The position numbers were made by a program, and so were the translations under genes. The notes beneath the pieces were generated by a model. It was not told the DNA's origin and searched no databases. It worked only from the letters and a program-made list of their open reading frames with translations. This document shows positions 43,338 to 52,819 of a DNA stretch of 64,000 nucleotides, in pieces. The DNA is from Chryseobacterium aquifrigidense (GTDB taxonomy: Bacteria; Bacteroidota; Bacteroidia; Flavobacteriales; Weeksellaceae): contig NZ_VFPD01000001.1 in assembly GCF_006716485.1 (NCBI RefSeq), forward strand, positions 2,400,008 to 2,464,007. Direction: 5' to 3'. Numbering within the stretch: the stretch's first letter is position 1; every line of letters starts with the position of its first letter.

Positions 43338-44356
43338 TGTGTTACATTGATATTGATAGAATCATAGGCATTAAGCTGTGCCATTAATGATAAAGGCTCA
43401 TGCAGCTGATGACTGAAATATACTTTATTTTCGTGAGGATTTCTCAACAGTTCTTCGGTATGCAGAACAGCAGATAAAGCGGTTAATTCTGCCTGTCCTT
43501 TTTCACTCTGCAAACTCAGCCTCTTTTCTCCCGAATGACTATCAACTACAATTTCAAAGACCGCCTGATCTCCGTTACCACTGGATCCAAAAATCATTTT
43601 TCTTTCCTTTAATGACAAAATATTGTAGATCCTGAGGTATTGAAATGCTCCCAGCAGCCAGGTTATGAATTTTGAGTTGTAGGTCATTTTCACACTTACA
43701 TCGGAAATTCTTTCCACTTTGTTGAGAATATACAGGTCGGGCACATCAAAATTATAGGCACTTCTTTTCCCTATTCCAAAGGAAAAGTTAAAAGCTTCTG
43801 TGTCCAGGAAATGTCTGATAAAAACCGGTTTATCATTCTTATAATGCACAAAAGGAACGGCTACGTTTTCTGCCATAAAGTGAGCTGAACTCTCGCCTGC
43901 AAGATCTTTCACAGAATAATAAACAAAGAGTTTCGCTTCAGTAATATCACCTGAATCCGAAAGAATATTAACCAATCCAGGGACAATTCCACCCATCCAG
44001 CCTGAACTAAAGACAATTCTGCTGTTTACCTTTGACTTCCCTGCAATACTGTAAGCTTTTACCAATGCCGGAGTAGGTTTGGTAATATCCAGATAATCTA
44101 TGTGACGATCAATCGCAAAACGAAGTACATGATCTTCTTTATCATTCACGGAAAGAATGATAAGTTGTATTTTTTTCTCAAGGATCACTTTAAAAGAGGA
44201 AGGATCTGTGACATCGATTTTCAGGTCTTTGTCTGTTTTTCCCTCTTTTCTTCCTCCGATGAAAACAGTAAGATGAGGATTTCTTGATTTCAGAATACGG
44301 GAAATTGTTTTACCTACCAATCCATTTCCTCCAATTATAAGAATATTTTGCTCCAT
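43334..44356 (-). CDS. NAD(P)-binding saccharopine-dehydrogenase-like protein
   Basis: I place the start at ATG 44356 (MEQNILIIGGNGLVGK), as the longer frame begins with TTG. The protein is 340 residues, with an N-terminal Rossmann fold (GGNGLVGKTISRIL) followed by VNDKEDHVLRFAIDRHIDYL, typical of saccharopine-dehydrogenase-like enzymes. A TACTTTTG at 44369-44376 on the minus strand matches the -7 consensus, but it lies only 13 bases before the ATG. The substrate is unknown. It is co-transcribed with the quinone-type reductase. Confidence 0.8.
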   Translation of the reverse strand: MEQNILIIGGNGLVGKTISRILKSRNPHLTVFIGGRKEGKTDKDLKIDVTDPSSFKVILEKKIQLIILSVNDKEDHVLRFAIDRHIDYLDITKPTPALVKAYSIAGKSKVNSRIVFSSGWMGGIVPGLVNILSDSGDITEAKLFVYYSVKDLAGESSAHFMAENVAVPFVHYKNDKPVFIRHFLDTEAFNFSFGIGKRSAYNFDVPDLYILNKVERISDVSVKMTYNSKFITWLLGAFQYLRIYNILSLKERKMIFGSSGNGDQAVFEIVVDSHSGEKRLSLQSEKGQAELTALSAVLHTEELLRNPHENKVYFSHQLHEPLSLMAQLNAYDSININVTQ

Positions 44357-44409
44357 AACTTTTTTTGACAAAAGTAGAGCGCCTCTATTCTAATCAACAG
44401 GACAAATGT

Positions 44410-44976
44410 CTAAAAAGAAATTTCCTTTCTGATACGACTCAGATGCCGCTGGGTAATGCCCAGATAAGAAGCCAGATACTGTAATGGAATATTTTGAATA
44501 TAATCAGGATGTTTTTTTACTAATGTTTCGTAACGCCGGGCAGCGCTGTCCCTTTGCAACTGAAAAAACCGTGTTTCAAGTTCAAGATATTCCTGCTCTG
44601 CAATAACTTTTAAAAACTTTGTCCAGTTAAGATTGTTCTGAACCAGTTCATCTACCGCATCTTTTTTAAGAATAATCAGCTCTGCATTGGTAATGGCCTG
44701 CATACTTTCTTTGCTTGGGCATCCTGAAACAAATGATGAATAGGAAGCTATCATATGATTGGGAAACCGGAAGCAGTAGGTCATATCTTTTCCTTCATCA
44801 GAAGTATAAAAAGAACGGAAAATACCAGACTTTACCAATCCTACTTCTTTACAAAGCTCTCCTTCCTGTATAAAATAATCATTTTTACCGATAAGTCTGA
44901 CTTCGGAAAATTTCAGGAATTCTTCAATTTCATCTTCTGAAAACAGGTTAAAGCTTCGAAAATAGTCTCGTTCCAT
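44410..44976 (-). CDS. Crp/Fnr-type transcriptional regulator
   Basis: A 188-residue regulator with a cyclic-nucleotide-binding fold (about 15-115, FIQEGELCKEVGLVKSGIFR) and a C-terminal HTH (LASYLGITQRHLSRIRKEI). It lies directly upstream of the oxidoreductase pair on the same strand, so it is a good candidate for its regulator. Ligand residues are not conserved enough to predict cAMP binding. Confidence 0.86.
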   Translation of the reverse strand: MERDYFRSFNLFSEDEIEEFLKFSEVRLIGKNDYFIQEGELCKEVGLVKSGIFRSFYTSDEGKDMTYCFRFPNHMIASYSSFVSGCPSKESMQAITNAELIILKKDAVDELVQNNLNWTKFLKVIAEQEYLELETRFFQLQRDSAARRYETLVKKHPDYIQNIPLQYLASYLGITQRHLSRIRKEISF

Positions 44977-45258
44977 TCTATAAAATAAGTTTCAGCGAAA
45001 ATAAATAAAAAGATGGAAGCAATGTTGTTTATCTACGCAAAGTTTTAATTTTTGCAGAGTTTAATGTAAAGAGGGCAAAGAGGGAGTCAATTGCATTGAT
45101 TCTTTCTAAGCTCATGCATAGCCATATAGCTTCATCAGCGACTTTATCGAAGCCTTAGCCCCCTTAAGATAAGATGTTCTAATAGATTCTTTGCGTTTCA
45201 TATCAATCAATTTGAATATTTTTCACTCAAATAGATCTAGCTGATTTCAATTGAAAAC
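44977..45258. other. Intergenic region with scattered short repeats
   Basis: About 280 bases with no convincing gene. Fragments such as ctacgcaaag and tctttgcgttt resemble the arms of the repeat in the 12 kb duplication, implying a decayed copy of the same element. Confidence 0.4.
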
Positions 45259-45339
45259 AAAAAAAATCATCTCAGGACGAGATGATCTACCGTTTTGAAT
45301 TTACTTGAGTTATTTATGAAGATATGAATGATGTTTTGT
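45259..45339 (-). ncRNA. Candidate small RNA with promoter motif and terminator
   Basis: On the minus strand an exact TATCTTTG (-7 type) lies at 45352-45345. About 55 bases further on comes a strong intrinsic terminator: ATCATCTC-gtcct-GAGATGAT followed by eight T residues (45286-45259). No ORF with a start codon fits between them. The unit would be an RNA of about 80 nt. A good -33 TTTG is not visible, so the promoter is provisional. The region 45340-45420 holds no other gene. Confidence 0.35.
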
Positions 45340-45423
45340 TGTAACAAAGATAGGTGAACCTTATTTTTTATGCATCAGTGGAATCCCTAGAATTATATCC
45401 GTAAAAATACGGTTGTATAAAAA

Positions 45424-45460
45424 GAAAAGCCCTGCAGGAAATACCTTACAGGACTTTGGA
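45424..45460 (-). terminator. Intrinsic terminator of the aminopeptidase gene
   Basis: On the minus strand, AAGTCCTGTAAGG pairs imperfectly with CCTGCAGGGCTT, followed by TTCTTTTTAT. Between it and the stop at 45564 are short iterations of ttcaagg and gtttaaa. Confidence 0.55.
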
Positions 45461-45563
45461 TTATCTAACAATATTCAGTTTACTGTTTACAGTTCAAGGT
45501 TCAAGGTTTAAAGTTTAAAATTTAACGTTATGATTGTCATGCACTTTCACCTTTGAATCTTTA

Positions 45564-47333
45564 TTAAAGCGGGCTTACCAGTTGAAGGAACCATTCTTTA
45601 ACTTCTCCATCTAAATGTGGAGCAAGCTTTTCCTCACAAGTTTTATGGTAACCGTTCAGCCAGGCGATTTCGTCTTCTGAAAGGATTTCTTTTACCACTG
45701 TATCTTTGAAGAACGGGCAGAATGTCAATGTTTCAAATTCATAGAATGTTCCGTGAATTGTTGTTTCTGATTCTTTTACGGCAATCAGGTTTTCGTGACG
45801 GATTCCGTAATGCCCTTCAAGGTAATATCCAGGTTCGTTTGAACAAACCATTCCCGGAAGAAGTTCCTGAGGATTCAGGTCTTTTCTGATGTTTTGCGGT
45901 CCTTCATGTACATTCATAAAGCTTCCTACTCCATGTCCTGTTCCGTGGTTGAAGTCTTTCCCTTCCATCCATAGCGGAAGCCTTGCAATAGCATCCAGGT
46001 GTACTCCTTTTGTTCCTTTCGGGAATTTCACCATCGATAAACGGATCAGTCCCTGCAGTACCAATGTTGAATTTCTTTTAAACTCTTCCGAAGGTGTTCC
46101 TAAAGCGAAAGTTCTTGTAATATCTGTAGTTCCTTCAAGGTACTGGCCTCCTGAATCTACCAGGATTGTGTCCTCATTCGTAACTTCTTTACTTCCTTCT
46201 TTTTTAGCAGAATAGTGCATGATAGCACCGTTATCTTTATATCCAACGATAGAACCAAAGCTTTCTCCGACAAAATTTTCACCTTCTGCACGGAATCCTT
46301 TCAGTTTCTGTCCGATAGAATATTCATTCATCGCTTCTTTTCCTGCATTATGTGTTAGCCAATAAAGGAATTTCACCATCGCTACTCCGTCTCTTACCAT
46401 TACGGTTCTGAAACCTTCCAGTTCAGCTTCATTTTTCTGGGCTTTCATAAGGTTGCCGGGAACCGGAGCTTTGATAAACTGGTTGTCTGTTTTTAATGTT
46501 TCAAAAATCTGTTGGTTGCTGTTGGGAGAAACCAGTACTTTTTCGTTTTTGAAAGTCTTAAGGTAATTGTAGAATTCTTCGTAAGGCATCATTTTAACAA
46601 ACGAATCATCCATTTGTTTTCTTGCAGCCACTTCCATCTTTTCTAATCCTGTGAATACAACAGCGTCGTTTTTAGTAATCACAATATATCCTAAGAATAC
46701 TGGATTGCTTTCTACATCACTTCCTCTCAGGTTCAGTGTCCATGCCACATCATCCAGACTTGAGATAATGTGTACGGTTGCCTCCTGCTCTTCCATTTTC
46801 TGACGGATGGCAGCAATTTTATCGGATACAGATTTACCGGCTCTTTCTACGGGATGTACGAAAATAGGGTTAGCAGATGCAGTTCCTCTGTCTTTCCAGA
46901 CTTCTTTTAAAAGTGGAATATCTGCCAGCGTAATATTTTTTGCATTAAATTTTTGAGAAAGCAGTTCCCAGTTGGCATGAGAAGCTGCAACAGCATTTAC
47001 CGCCACTTTACCGCCTGCAGGAATTTCTGAAATAATCCAGTCGATATAATTAGGAGTTCCTTCCATTCCATCTTTAAAAAGATCAATTCCGGAACCTTCC
47101 AGTTCAATAGCAGCTTGTGTAAAGTATCTTCCGTCTGTCCAAAGTCCGCCTTTATCTTTGGTAATTACCACAAAACCAGCAGAACCTAAGAAACCTGACA
47201 ACCAAGCTCTCTCCTGCCATTCTTCAGGAAGGTATTCGCTCATATGCGGGTCTGCAGAATATACTATAAATGCATCAACATTATTTTTCTGCATTTCTTC
47301 ACGAAGCGCAGCAACTTTTTCCTTTGAAGTCAT
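45564..47333 (-). CDS. Aminopeptidase P-family (Xaa-Pro) metallopeptidase
   Basis: A 589-residue M24 peptidase that removes an N-terminal residue preceding proline. Two creatinase-like N-terminal domains (about 1-300) precede the pita-bread catalytic domain. The metal ligands are visible: DSGGQYLEGTTDITR (two Asp), HGTGHGVGSFMNVHEGP (His) and the later Glu-containing LLPGMVCSNEPGYY and GIRHENL. The long form with two N-terminal domains matches eukaryotic-type APP1. It is a single-gene unit. Confidence 0.93.
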   Translation of the reverse strand: MTSKEKVAALREEMQKNNVDAFIVYSADPHMSEYLPEEWQERAWLSGFLGSAGFVVITKDKGGLWTDGRYFTQAAIELEGSGIDLFKDGMEGTPNYIDWIISEIPAGGKVAVNAVAASHANWELLSQKFNAKNITLADIPLLKEVWKDRGTASANPIFVHPVERAGKSVSDKIAAIRQKMEEQEATVHIISSLDDVAWTLNLRGSDVESNPVFLGYIVITKNDAVVFTGLEKMEVAARKQMDDSFVKMMPYEEFYNYLKTFKNEKVLVSPNSNQQIFETLKTDNQFIKAPVPGNLMKAQKNEAELEGFRTVMVRDGVAMVKFLYWLTHNAGKEAMNEYSIGQKLKGFRAEGENFVGESFGSIVGYKDNGAIMHYSAKKEGSKEVTNEDTILVDSGGQYLEGTTDITRTFALGTPSEEFKRNSTLVLQGLIRLSMVKFPKGTKGVHLDAIARLPLWMEGKDFNHGTGHGVGSFMNVHEGPQNIRKDLNPQELLPGMVCSNEPGYYLEGHYGIRHENLIAVKESETTIHGTFYEFETLTFCPFFKDTVVKEILSEDEIAWLNGYHKTCEEKLAPHLDGEVKEWFLQLVSPL

Positions 47334-47550
47334 TCTTTTTATTTTTAACCACCGAAAGTTACAAAAAATTTGATGTCTGAAGGGTAAATCTACCGGCTAT
47401 TTTGCTTAATAATTCTATATTTTTTAAGGTGTCCTGAAAAAAACGAACTACTAAACATATTTAACAAAAACAAACCATTTCTAAGAAAAAAAATCTACCA
47501 TATTATCAAAATAATAAATTTTTGGAAAGATTATTGCTACATTCTATTGC

Positions 47551-47988
47551 ATGAAACAGCAAAACTACAATAACCACAGGAAATTTTATCCGCCCCATCA
47601 TTTTATTTATCTTCCATTGCTCATTATATTGGAGATTTTAGGAATCTATAAAATCTGGGACGACCCCGGAAACCGGCTGATCTGGATATTATTTTCTGTC
47701 GTGATTTTTTTGCTTTTTTATCTGGCATTCATGACAAGGCAGCATTATGCACTGGGACTTCAAAACCGCATGGTTATTCTGGAGTTTAAGCAGCGTTATT
47801 TCGAAATTTTCAATAAGAGGTCTGATGAAACTGCTGAGAAACTGAAATTCGATCAGATTGCTGCGTTGAGATTTACGTATGATGATGAATTCAAAGAGCT
47901 TTTATACAGAGCGCTTCATGAAAACATCTCAGGAGACGAAATTAAAAGGTCTATCAAAAAATGGAGAGCTGACCATCTCAGAATTTAA
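47551..47988 (+). CDS. DUF6526-type membrane protein
   Basis: A 145-residue protein with two membrane helices (about 18-36 and 45-65) and a cytosolic C-terminal helical region (LEFKQRYFEIFNKRSDETAE). It matches the DUF6526 pattern, whose function is unknown. The start MKQQNYNNHRKFYPPHHF is well conserved in related Chryseobacterium proteins as I recall them. Confidence 0.75.
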   Translation: MKQQNYNNHRKFYPPHHFIYLPLLIILEILGIYKIWDDPGNRLIWILFSVVIFLLFYLAFMTRQHYALGLQNRMVILEFKQRYFEIFNKRSDETAEKLKFDQIAALRFTYDDEFKELLYRALHENISGDEIKRSIKKWRADHLRI

Positions 47989-48010
47989 CACACCAACAAA
48001 AACAGATACT

Positions 48011-48178
48011 ATGAAAAAATGGAGCTTTTACAGTATGATGCTATTGAGTATACTGACATTAACAAGTTGTGAAGCCGTGGAAACAATTTTTAAGGCAGGA
48101 ATGTGGTGGGGAATTCTCTTAGTCTGTGTAATAGTAGGGATTCTTTTACTGATTTTTTCGAGGGGTAAAAACTCTTAA
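48011..48178 (+). CDS. Small lipoprotein with a membrane helix
   Basis: I use ATG 48011 (MKKWSFYSMM): the longer frame from 47879 lies within the preceding gene. The 55-residue protein has a lipobox (LTLTSC, Cys about 19), a short mature segment, and a C-terminal membrane helix (about 30-48). The name phosphatidate cytidylyltransferase, sometimes given to such small proteins, is not supported by any sequence feature. Function is unknown. Confidence 0.6.
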   Translation: MKKWSFYSMMLLSILTLTSCEAVETIFKAGMWWGILLVCVIVGILLLIFSRGKNS

Positions 48179-48187
48179 CCATGTTTT

Positions 48188-49294
48188 ATGGAGAAGAATA
48201 CAGATTTGGAGATCATTTCTCACCTGAAGCCTTCAAAAATTGTTAAAATAATGAAGGACCCGGAAGCTTCTGCAAAGGCGGTACATCTTGTATATACCAC
48301 CGATGCAGAAACCGCCGGAATTACCCGTAAGAAAACCGGGAAGAAATATTTCTATTACAAAGATGGTGAAAAGATAAAGGATAAAGAAGAAATTACCCGG
48401 ATTAATAAACTGGTGATCCCGCCAGCCTGGGAAAATGTATGGATCTGTGCTCTTGATAACGGCCATCTTCAGGCAACAGGCTTTGATGTAAAAAAAAGAA
48501 AACAATATCGCTACCACCCTCTGTGGAGTGCTTTAAGAAATCATACAAAATTTTACAGAATGCTTCAGTTCGGATATGCATTACCGGACATCCGCCTGCA
48601 TATTGAACAGGATCTTGCCCTGAGAAATTTTGAGAAACGAAAAATCCTGGCCCTAATTGTAAGCCTTATGCAAAGAACCAATATCCGTATTGGAAATAAT
48701 ATATATGAAAAACTGTACGGTTCTTTTGGACTGACTACTTTAAAGGATAAACATGTAAAGGTAAACGGGCAGAAAATCTCTTTTTCTTTTAAAGGAAAGA
48801 AAGGTGTTATGCATCAGATCGACCTCAGAAGTAAGAGGCTGGCAAGGCTGGTTCAGAAATGTAAAGATATCCCTGGGAAAGAACTCTTCCAGTATTTTGA
48901 TGATGAAGGAAACCGACATTCTGTAGATTCGGGGATGGTGAATGAGTATATCAAGGAGATCAGTGGTGAAGATTTTACAGCGAAGGATTTCAGAACATGG
49001 TCCGGAACGGTAAGTGCGCTGATTGCTTTTAAAGAAATCGGATATGCAGAAAATGACACTCAATACAAAAAGAAGGTCAAAGAAGCCCTGGATATTGTTG
49101 CAGAACACCTGGGAAATACATCGACGGTTTGCAGAAAGTATTATGTTCATCCTTTAGTCATCAACCTTTACGAAAACAACACGATCAAAAAATATCTTGA
49201 TGAGCTGGAAGTCATAGAAGAAAATGACGGAAAAGCCGATCTTACAAAAGAAGAAAGACTGGTTTTGAAAATTCTGGAAAACGAGAGGATGTAG
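48188..49294 (+). CDS. DNA topoisomerase IB
   Basis: A 368-residue poxvirus-like type IB topoisomerase that relaxes supercoils via a 3'-phosphotyrosyl link. The N-terminal domain contains VIPPAWENVWIC, and the catalytic domain follows with RTWSGTVSALIA (active-site Arg) and CRKYYVHPLV with the nucleophilic Tyr at 318 or 319. Length is normal and the motif set is complete. The ATG is 9 bases after the small lipoprotein stop. Confidence 0.93.
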   Translation: MEKNTDLEIISHLKPSKIVKIMKDPEASAKAVHLVYTTDAETAGITRKKTGKKYFYYKDGEKIKDKEEITRINKLVIPPAWENVWICALDNGHLQATGFDVKKRKQYRYHPLWSALRNHTKFYRMLQFGYALPDIRLHIEQDLALRNFEKRKILALIVSLMQRTNIRIGNNIYEKLYGSFGLTTLKDKHVKVNGQKISFSFKGKKGVMHQIDLRSKRLARLVQKCKDIPGKELFQYFDDEGNRHSVDSGMVNEYIKEISGEDFTAKDFRTWSGTVSALIAFKEIGYAENDTQYKKKVKEALDIVAEHLGNTSTVCRKYYVHPLVINLYENNTIKKYLDELEVIEENDGKADLTKEERLVLKILENERM

Positions 49295-49400
49295 AAGACG
49301 GAAGAATGGAAGCTGGGAGTTATGAAATTCCTAAAAACAACTTATTTGATCAGGCTACTACACAATACTTCCATCATCTGACTTTCCGCTTCCAGCCCGA

Positions 49401-50291
49401 CTATATTGAAATTCTACTATTGTTCAGGAACTGGATTCTATATTCTTTTGGAGTAATTCCTGCGATCTTTTTAAAAAGCTGGGTAAAATGGGAAGCCGTA
49501 TGGAAATTCAGTTCGTAGGCAATCTCAGCAATATCTTTACTGGAATGAAGTAATGCTTTGCTATAATTGATATCAATTTCATTGATCCATTGTTTTGGAG
49601 ATTTTTGAGTTACTCCTTTTACACATTTATTCAGATAACTTTCTGTAACGGACAGTTTATCAGCATAGAAAGCCACTCTCTTTTCTCCTACATGATATTT
49701 AAACAAAAGATCCCGGAACTGCAGGGACAGCTCCATGGGACGTGTTGCAGATTTATGATGGTTATCAGCATCTGTACTGAGCATTTTAATCAGAATAAGA
49801 TGAAGCATCGTTACCACTACATCATTGACATTGAGGTTATTCAACCATAATTCCTGCTCCATGATCGGGAGAAGCTGAGTAATGGTTCCGTAGGTCAGGC
49901 TATCCAGATTAAGGAAAGGAGTCATGAAAAAGATGCTGCTTTTATGTTTGGGCAGTTCCTGTTCAGACAGAATATTATTTTCATAAGCAAGGAAAAATCC
50001 TTCAATATCATCAGATAATTCAACAGTTGCGGTAATTGTTCCTTGTTTAATAAAGATCACACCTCCTTTTTCAGCATGATATTCTTTATTTTCAAGGTAC
50101 TGTCTGATATGTCCGTTGGTAACGAAAATAATAAAATTAAAAGTTGTACGGTACGGAATTACCGGCATCAGAATACCTTTAAGATAATTTTCTATCCGAT
50201 AGAGCTGTATATCAGCATTATTGGCTAATATTTTTTCCGTAATATTAGGAAGAAAAAGCTTTTTATATTGAAAATTGGATAGAACTTCCAT
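49401..50291 (-). CDS. AraC-family transcriptional regulator
   Basis: I place the start at ATG 50291 (MEVLSNFQYK). A longer frame to 50378 adds a 29-residue hydrophobic stretch with no family match. The protein is 296 residues with a cupin-like N-domain and a C-terminal double HTH (DKLSVTESYLNKCVKG, and AYELNFHTASHFTQLFKK). It is transcribed toward topoisomerase IB and lies next to the TonB-dependent receptor. The regulated gene is not known. Confidence 0.85.
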   Translation of the reverse strand: MEVLSNFQYKKLFLPNITEKILANNADIQLYRIENYLKGILMPVIPYRTTFNFIIFVTNGHIRQYLENKEYHAEKGGVIFIKQGTITATVELSDDIEGFFLAYENNILSEQELPKHKSSIFFMTPFLNLDSLTYGTITQLLPIMEQELWLNNLNVNDVVVTMLHLILIKMLSTDADNHHKSATRPMELSLQFRDLLFKYHVGEKRVAFYADKLSVTESYLNKCVKGVTQKSPKQWINEIDINYSKALLHSSKDIAEIAYELNFHTASHFTQLFKKIAGITPKEYRIQFLNNSRISI

Positions 50292-50387
50292 ATCCTTGTT
50301 ATGATTAATTAAAGTTATACAAAATATTTTAAGACTCAATACTGAATCAGCAGAGAAGATAAAAGGGCAAAAAAGCAAGAGAATAAA

Positions 50388-50448
50388 AACCCCGAAACCC
50401 GGAACTCACATCTTCACTCTGAAACCCTCAAACTCTACCACTCTCTCA
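50388..50448. repeat. Intergenic repeat, family C half-copy
   Basis: Contains ccccgaaacccggaactc and aaaccctcaaactctacc, related to the right half of the fuller copies at 53.8 and 63.5 kb. A similar decayed piece (actttcaaactcttcaactc) is at 52784-52815. Confidence 0.55.
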
Positions 50449-50449
50449 C

Positions 50450-52693
50450 TTAGAACTTATAATACACTCCTACTCTCACTCCGAAAGGACTTCCCGGGGT
50501 ATACGTAAGATCTGTAATGGGCTCCGCTTCTCCTTTTAGCTGTGTTTCTGTTGCAAACTGGGCTTCATTCCATTTTACGTTGAAAAGGTTGTTCAACTGA
50601 ACATTTGCTCCCCATTTCTGACGGTTATAGGAAAGCATAAGATCATTGACAAAGTAAGCTTTGGTTCTGATGCTGTTATCCTCTACCGCTGGTCTTGCAC
50701 CCAGATATCTGTACTGTAGTCCTAAAGAAAAACCATTCAGGAAATCCCAGTTTACAGATCCTGTGCTGGTAACTACCGGAGCCAGCGGAACGTAATCCTG
50801 TCCTTTTTCTTCTTCTGTAAATCTGGCGTGGGAATAGTTGATATCCGCATTCAGATAAAAGTTTTCCAACGGCTGGAAGCGAACTCCAAGATCAGCCCCA
50901 AAACGTCTTGATTTGCCGGAAGGTTCTACTACTGCATCATCACCTACATAGACAAATTCCTGCTGAAGATCCATATACCATAATGCCGGAGTAATGATCA
51001 AAGATTTGAAAGGATGCAATCTCACCCCGAAATCTGCTCCAATAGAATACGGAAGAGTATTTTCATTTTTATTGGGAACAACTACTCTGAGGTCATTGGA
51101 GTGGAAGCCCATCCCTGTTTTCAGGAACCACATTACATTATCGTTCTGAGCGTAGGAGAAATTCAATTTTGGACTAAGCCTTGTTGCTTCTTTTGACTGT
51201 CCTGATGGCAGCTGTTCTGCATCCAGCAGATTATGCATATTGAAAATAAAATGATCCACTCTCAAGGCAGGGTTAATGGTCCATTTCCCAACTTTCCATA
51301 TCAATCCTGAATAAGCATGAAGATTGGTTTCTGTTCCTGTCACATCTGATAATTTATCAAGCAGCATATCTCTGTGATAAACGTGATTAAGCTGTAAAGT
51401 ATTGATGTCATCATTTCTTAGTCCGATTCCTGAAGTCCAGTTTAAGGAGCTGCTGGCAAAGGAAAAAGTCTTTGTATATTTCACTTCCGCGCCGTAAATA
51501 TTTCTTCCGTCGGTCTGCTGAATTTCATCCCCATGATCTTTATCTTTTAAATTAAAGGTAAAATCAGAATACAGATTAAAATTATATTTTGAATAGAAAG
51601 CCATGGCATCAATCTGCTCGGAAGGAGAAATAATGTGCTTAAAGTTCATCTGAAGGTTTGTTCTGGAAGTTTTACCGCCTTCAGTAGGATCAATACTTCC
51701 CCATCTGCCAATAATTCCTTCATCTACAGCGCGCTCCGGAATCTGCCCGGAAGCATTCCATGAAGAATTAAATGTTGAAAACTGAATATTGAAATAATCG
51801 TTATCGGTAAGCCATTGGTTGTACTTCCCGAAAATATTGACTCTGTTGAAATTCTGTTTTACATCAAAAGGCCCGTCTGTATAGTTGTATTCTGCTGCTA
51901 TATAGGCATTTTTCCTCCCCAGATCATCATGTAGAATATTGAACATTCCCAACACTCTTTTTGAATTGAACGAACCTCCTTCCAGTTTAATCACACTGTT
52001 TTTCAACCCATTATAGGTCTGGAAATCTACATATCCGGCTGTATTAAAGTCTCCGCGGTCCATATAATAGGCCCCTTTTCCGAAGTCAATATTATTGACG
52101 GTTTCAGGAATTACAAAGTGTAAGTCAGAATATCCCTGTCCATGGGCATGAGATACAATATTCACGGGCATTCCGTCTACATTCACACTTACGTCGGTAC
52201 CATGATCGGCATCGAATCCTCTTAAAAAAAGCTGTTCTGCTTTTCCACCTCCGGCATGTTGTGCAATAAACAGTCCCGGAACTTTTCTCAACAAATCCTG
52301 CGCTGAGTTGACCGGAAATTTGTTCAGATCTACTTTGGTGATAGCTGATAAAAATGAACTGTGGTTAATGGCAACTTCAGAAATCTGAAAAGGTTTATGC
52401 TGTAAAAAAATAACTTTATTTTTATCATCATTGGTTACTGCCCATTTTATCTCATCATATCCCTGACGGCTGATCACCAGTGTATCAGGAAGAGATTTTA
52501 CAGGGACAGCAAACATACCATCTGCCGCTGTATGAGTATGGCTGTTTCCATGGTCATATTTTACCAAAGCATCTGCAATGGGAAATTTGTCATCTGCATC
52601 TTTGATCAGCAACTGTTTTTCTGTTTCCTGCGCCATCATTTTTCCACTGAATACCATAACCAGAAATACGGCTGCTATTTTTGTTATTTTCAT
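50450..52693 (-). CDS. TonB-dependent outer-membrane receptor, candidate for nickel or metallophore uptake
   Basis: A 747-residue receptor. After a signal peptide (1-21) comes a carboxypeptidase-regulatory-like domain (about 25-90). The plug (about 115-235) contains FPVNSAQDLLRKVPGLFIAQ and LRGFDADHGTDV. The rest is a beta-barrel ending in an aromatic residue (GVRVGVYYKF). The plug has a His-rich SHAHGQGYSDLH. It is the first gene of the minus-strand run leading away from the urea and nickel genes. Because urease needs nickel, a role in nickel uptake is a reasonable inference. The ligand is not identified by sequence. Confidence 0.85.
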   Translation of the reverse strand: MKITKIAAVFLVMVFSGKMMAQETEKQLLIKDADDKFPIADALVKYDHGNSHTHTAADGMFAVPVKSLPDTLVISRQGYDEIKWAVTNDDKNKVIFLQHKPFQISEVAINHSSFLSAITKVDLNKFPVNSAQDLLRKVPGLFIAQHAGGGKAEQLFLRGFDADHGTDVSVNVDGMPVNIVSHAHGQGYSDLHFVIPETVNNIDFGKGAYYMDRGDFNTAGYVDFQTYNGLKNSVIKLEGGSFNSKRVLGMFNILHDDLGRKNAYIAAEYNYTDGPFDVKQNFNRVNIFGKYNQWLTDNDYFNIQFSTFNSSWNASGQIPERAVDEGIIGRWGSIDPTEGGKTSRTNLQMNFKHIISPSEQIDAMAFYSKYNFNLYSDFTFNLKDKDHGDEIQQTDGRNIYGAEVKYTKTFSFASSSLNWTSGIGLRNDDINTLQLNHVYHRDMLLDKLSDVTGTETNLHAYSGLIWKVGKWTINPALRVDHFIFNMHNLLDAEQLPSGQSKEATRLSPKLNFSYAQNDNVMWFLKTGMGFHSNDLRVVVPNKNENTLPYSIGADFGVRLHPFKSLIITPALWYMDLQQEFVYVGDDAVVEPSGKSRRFGADLGVRFQPLENFYLNADINYSHARFTEEEKGQDYVPLAPVVTSTGSVNWDFLNGFSLGLQYRYLGARPAVEDNSIRTKAYFVNDLMLSYNRQKWGANVQLNNLFNVKWNEAQFATETQLKGEAEPITDLTYTPGSPFGVRVGVYYKF

Positions 52694-52819
52694 TTTTTTT
52701 AATTAAATTATAAATTAGATAAGAGATGAGAGATAATAGACAAAGAGATGAGAGACTGGGAATCTTTCCACATGTAAAACCCCACAACTTTCAAACTCTT
52801 CAACTCTCAACCTCAGAAG

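Noticed and set aside
47879..48010. Longer start for the small lipoprotein
   Set aside because: This part is inside the DUF6526 gene in another frame; the lipoprotein signal begins at 48011.
49306..49518. 70-residue ORF after topoisomerase IB
   Set aside because: Its second half is antisense to the 3' end of the AraC-type gene and it has no family signal.
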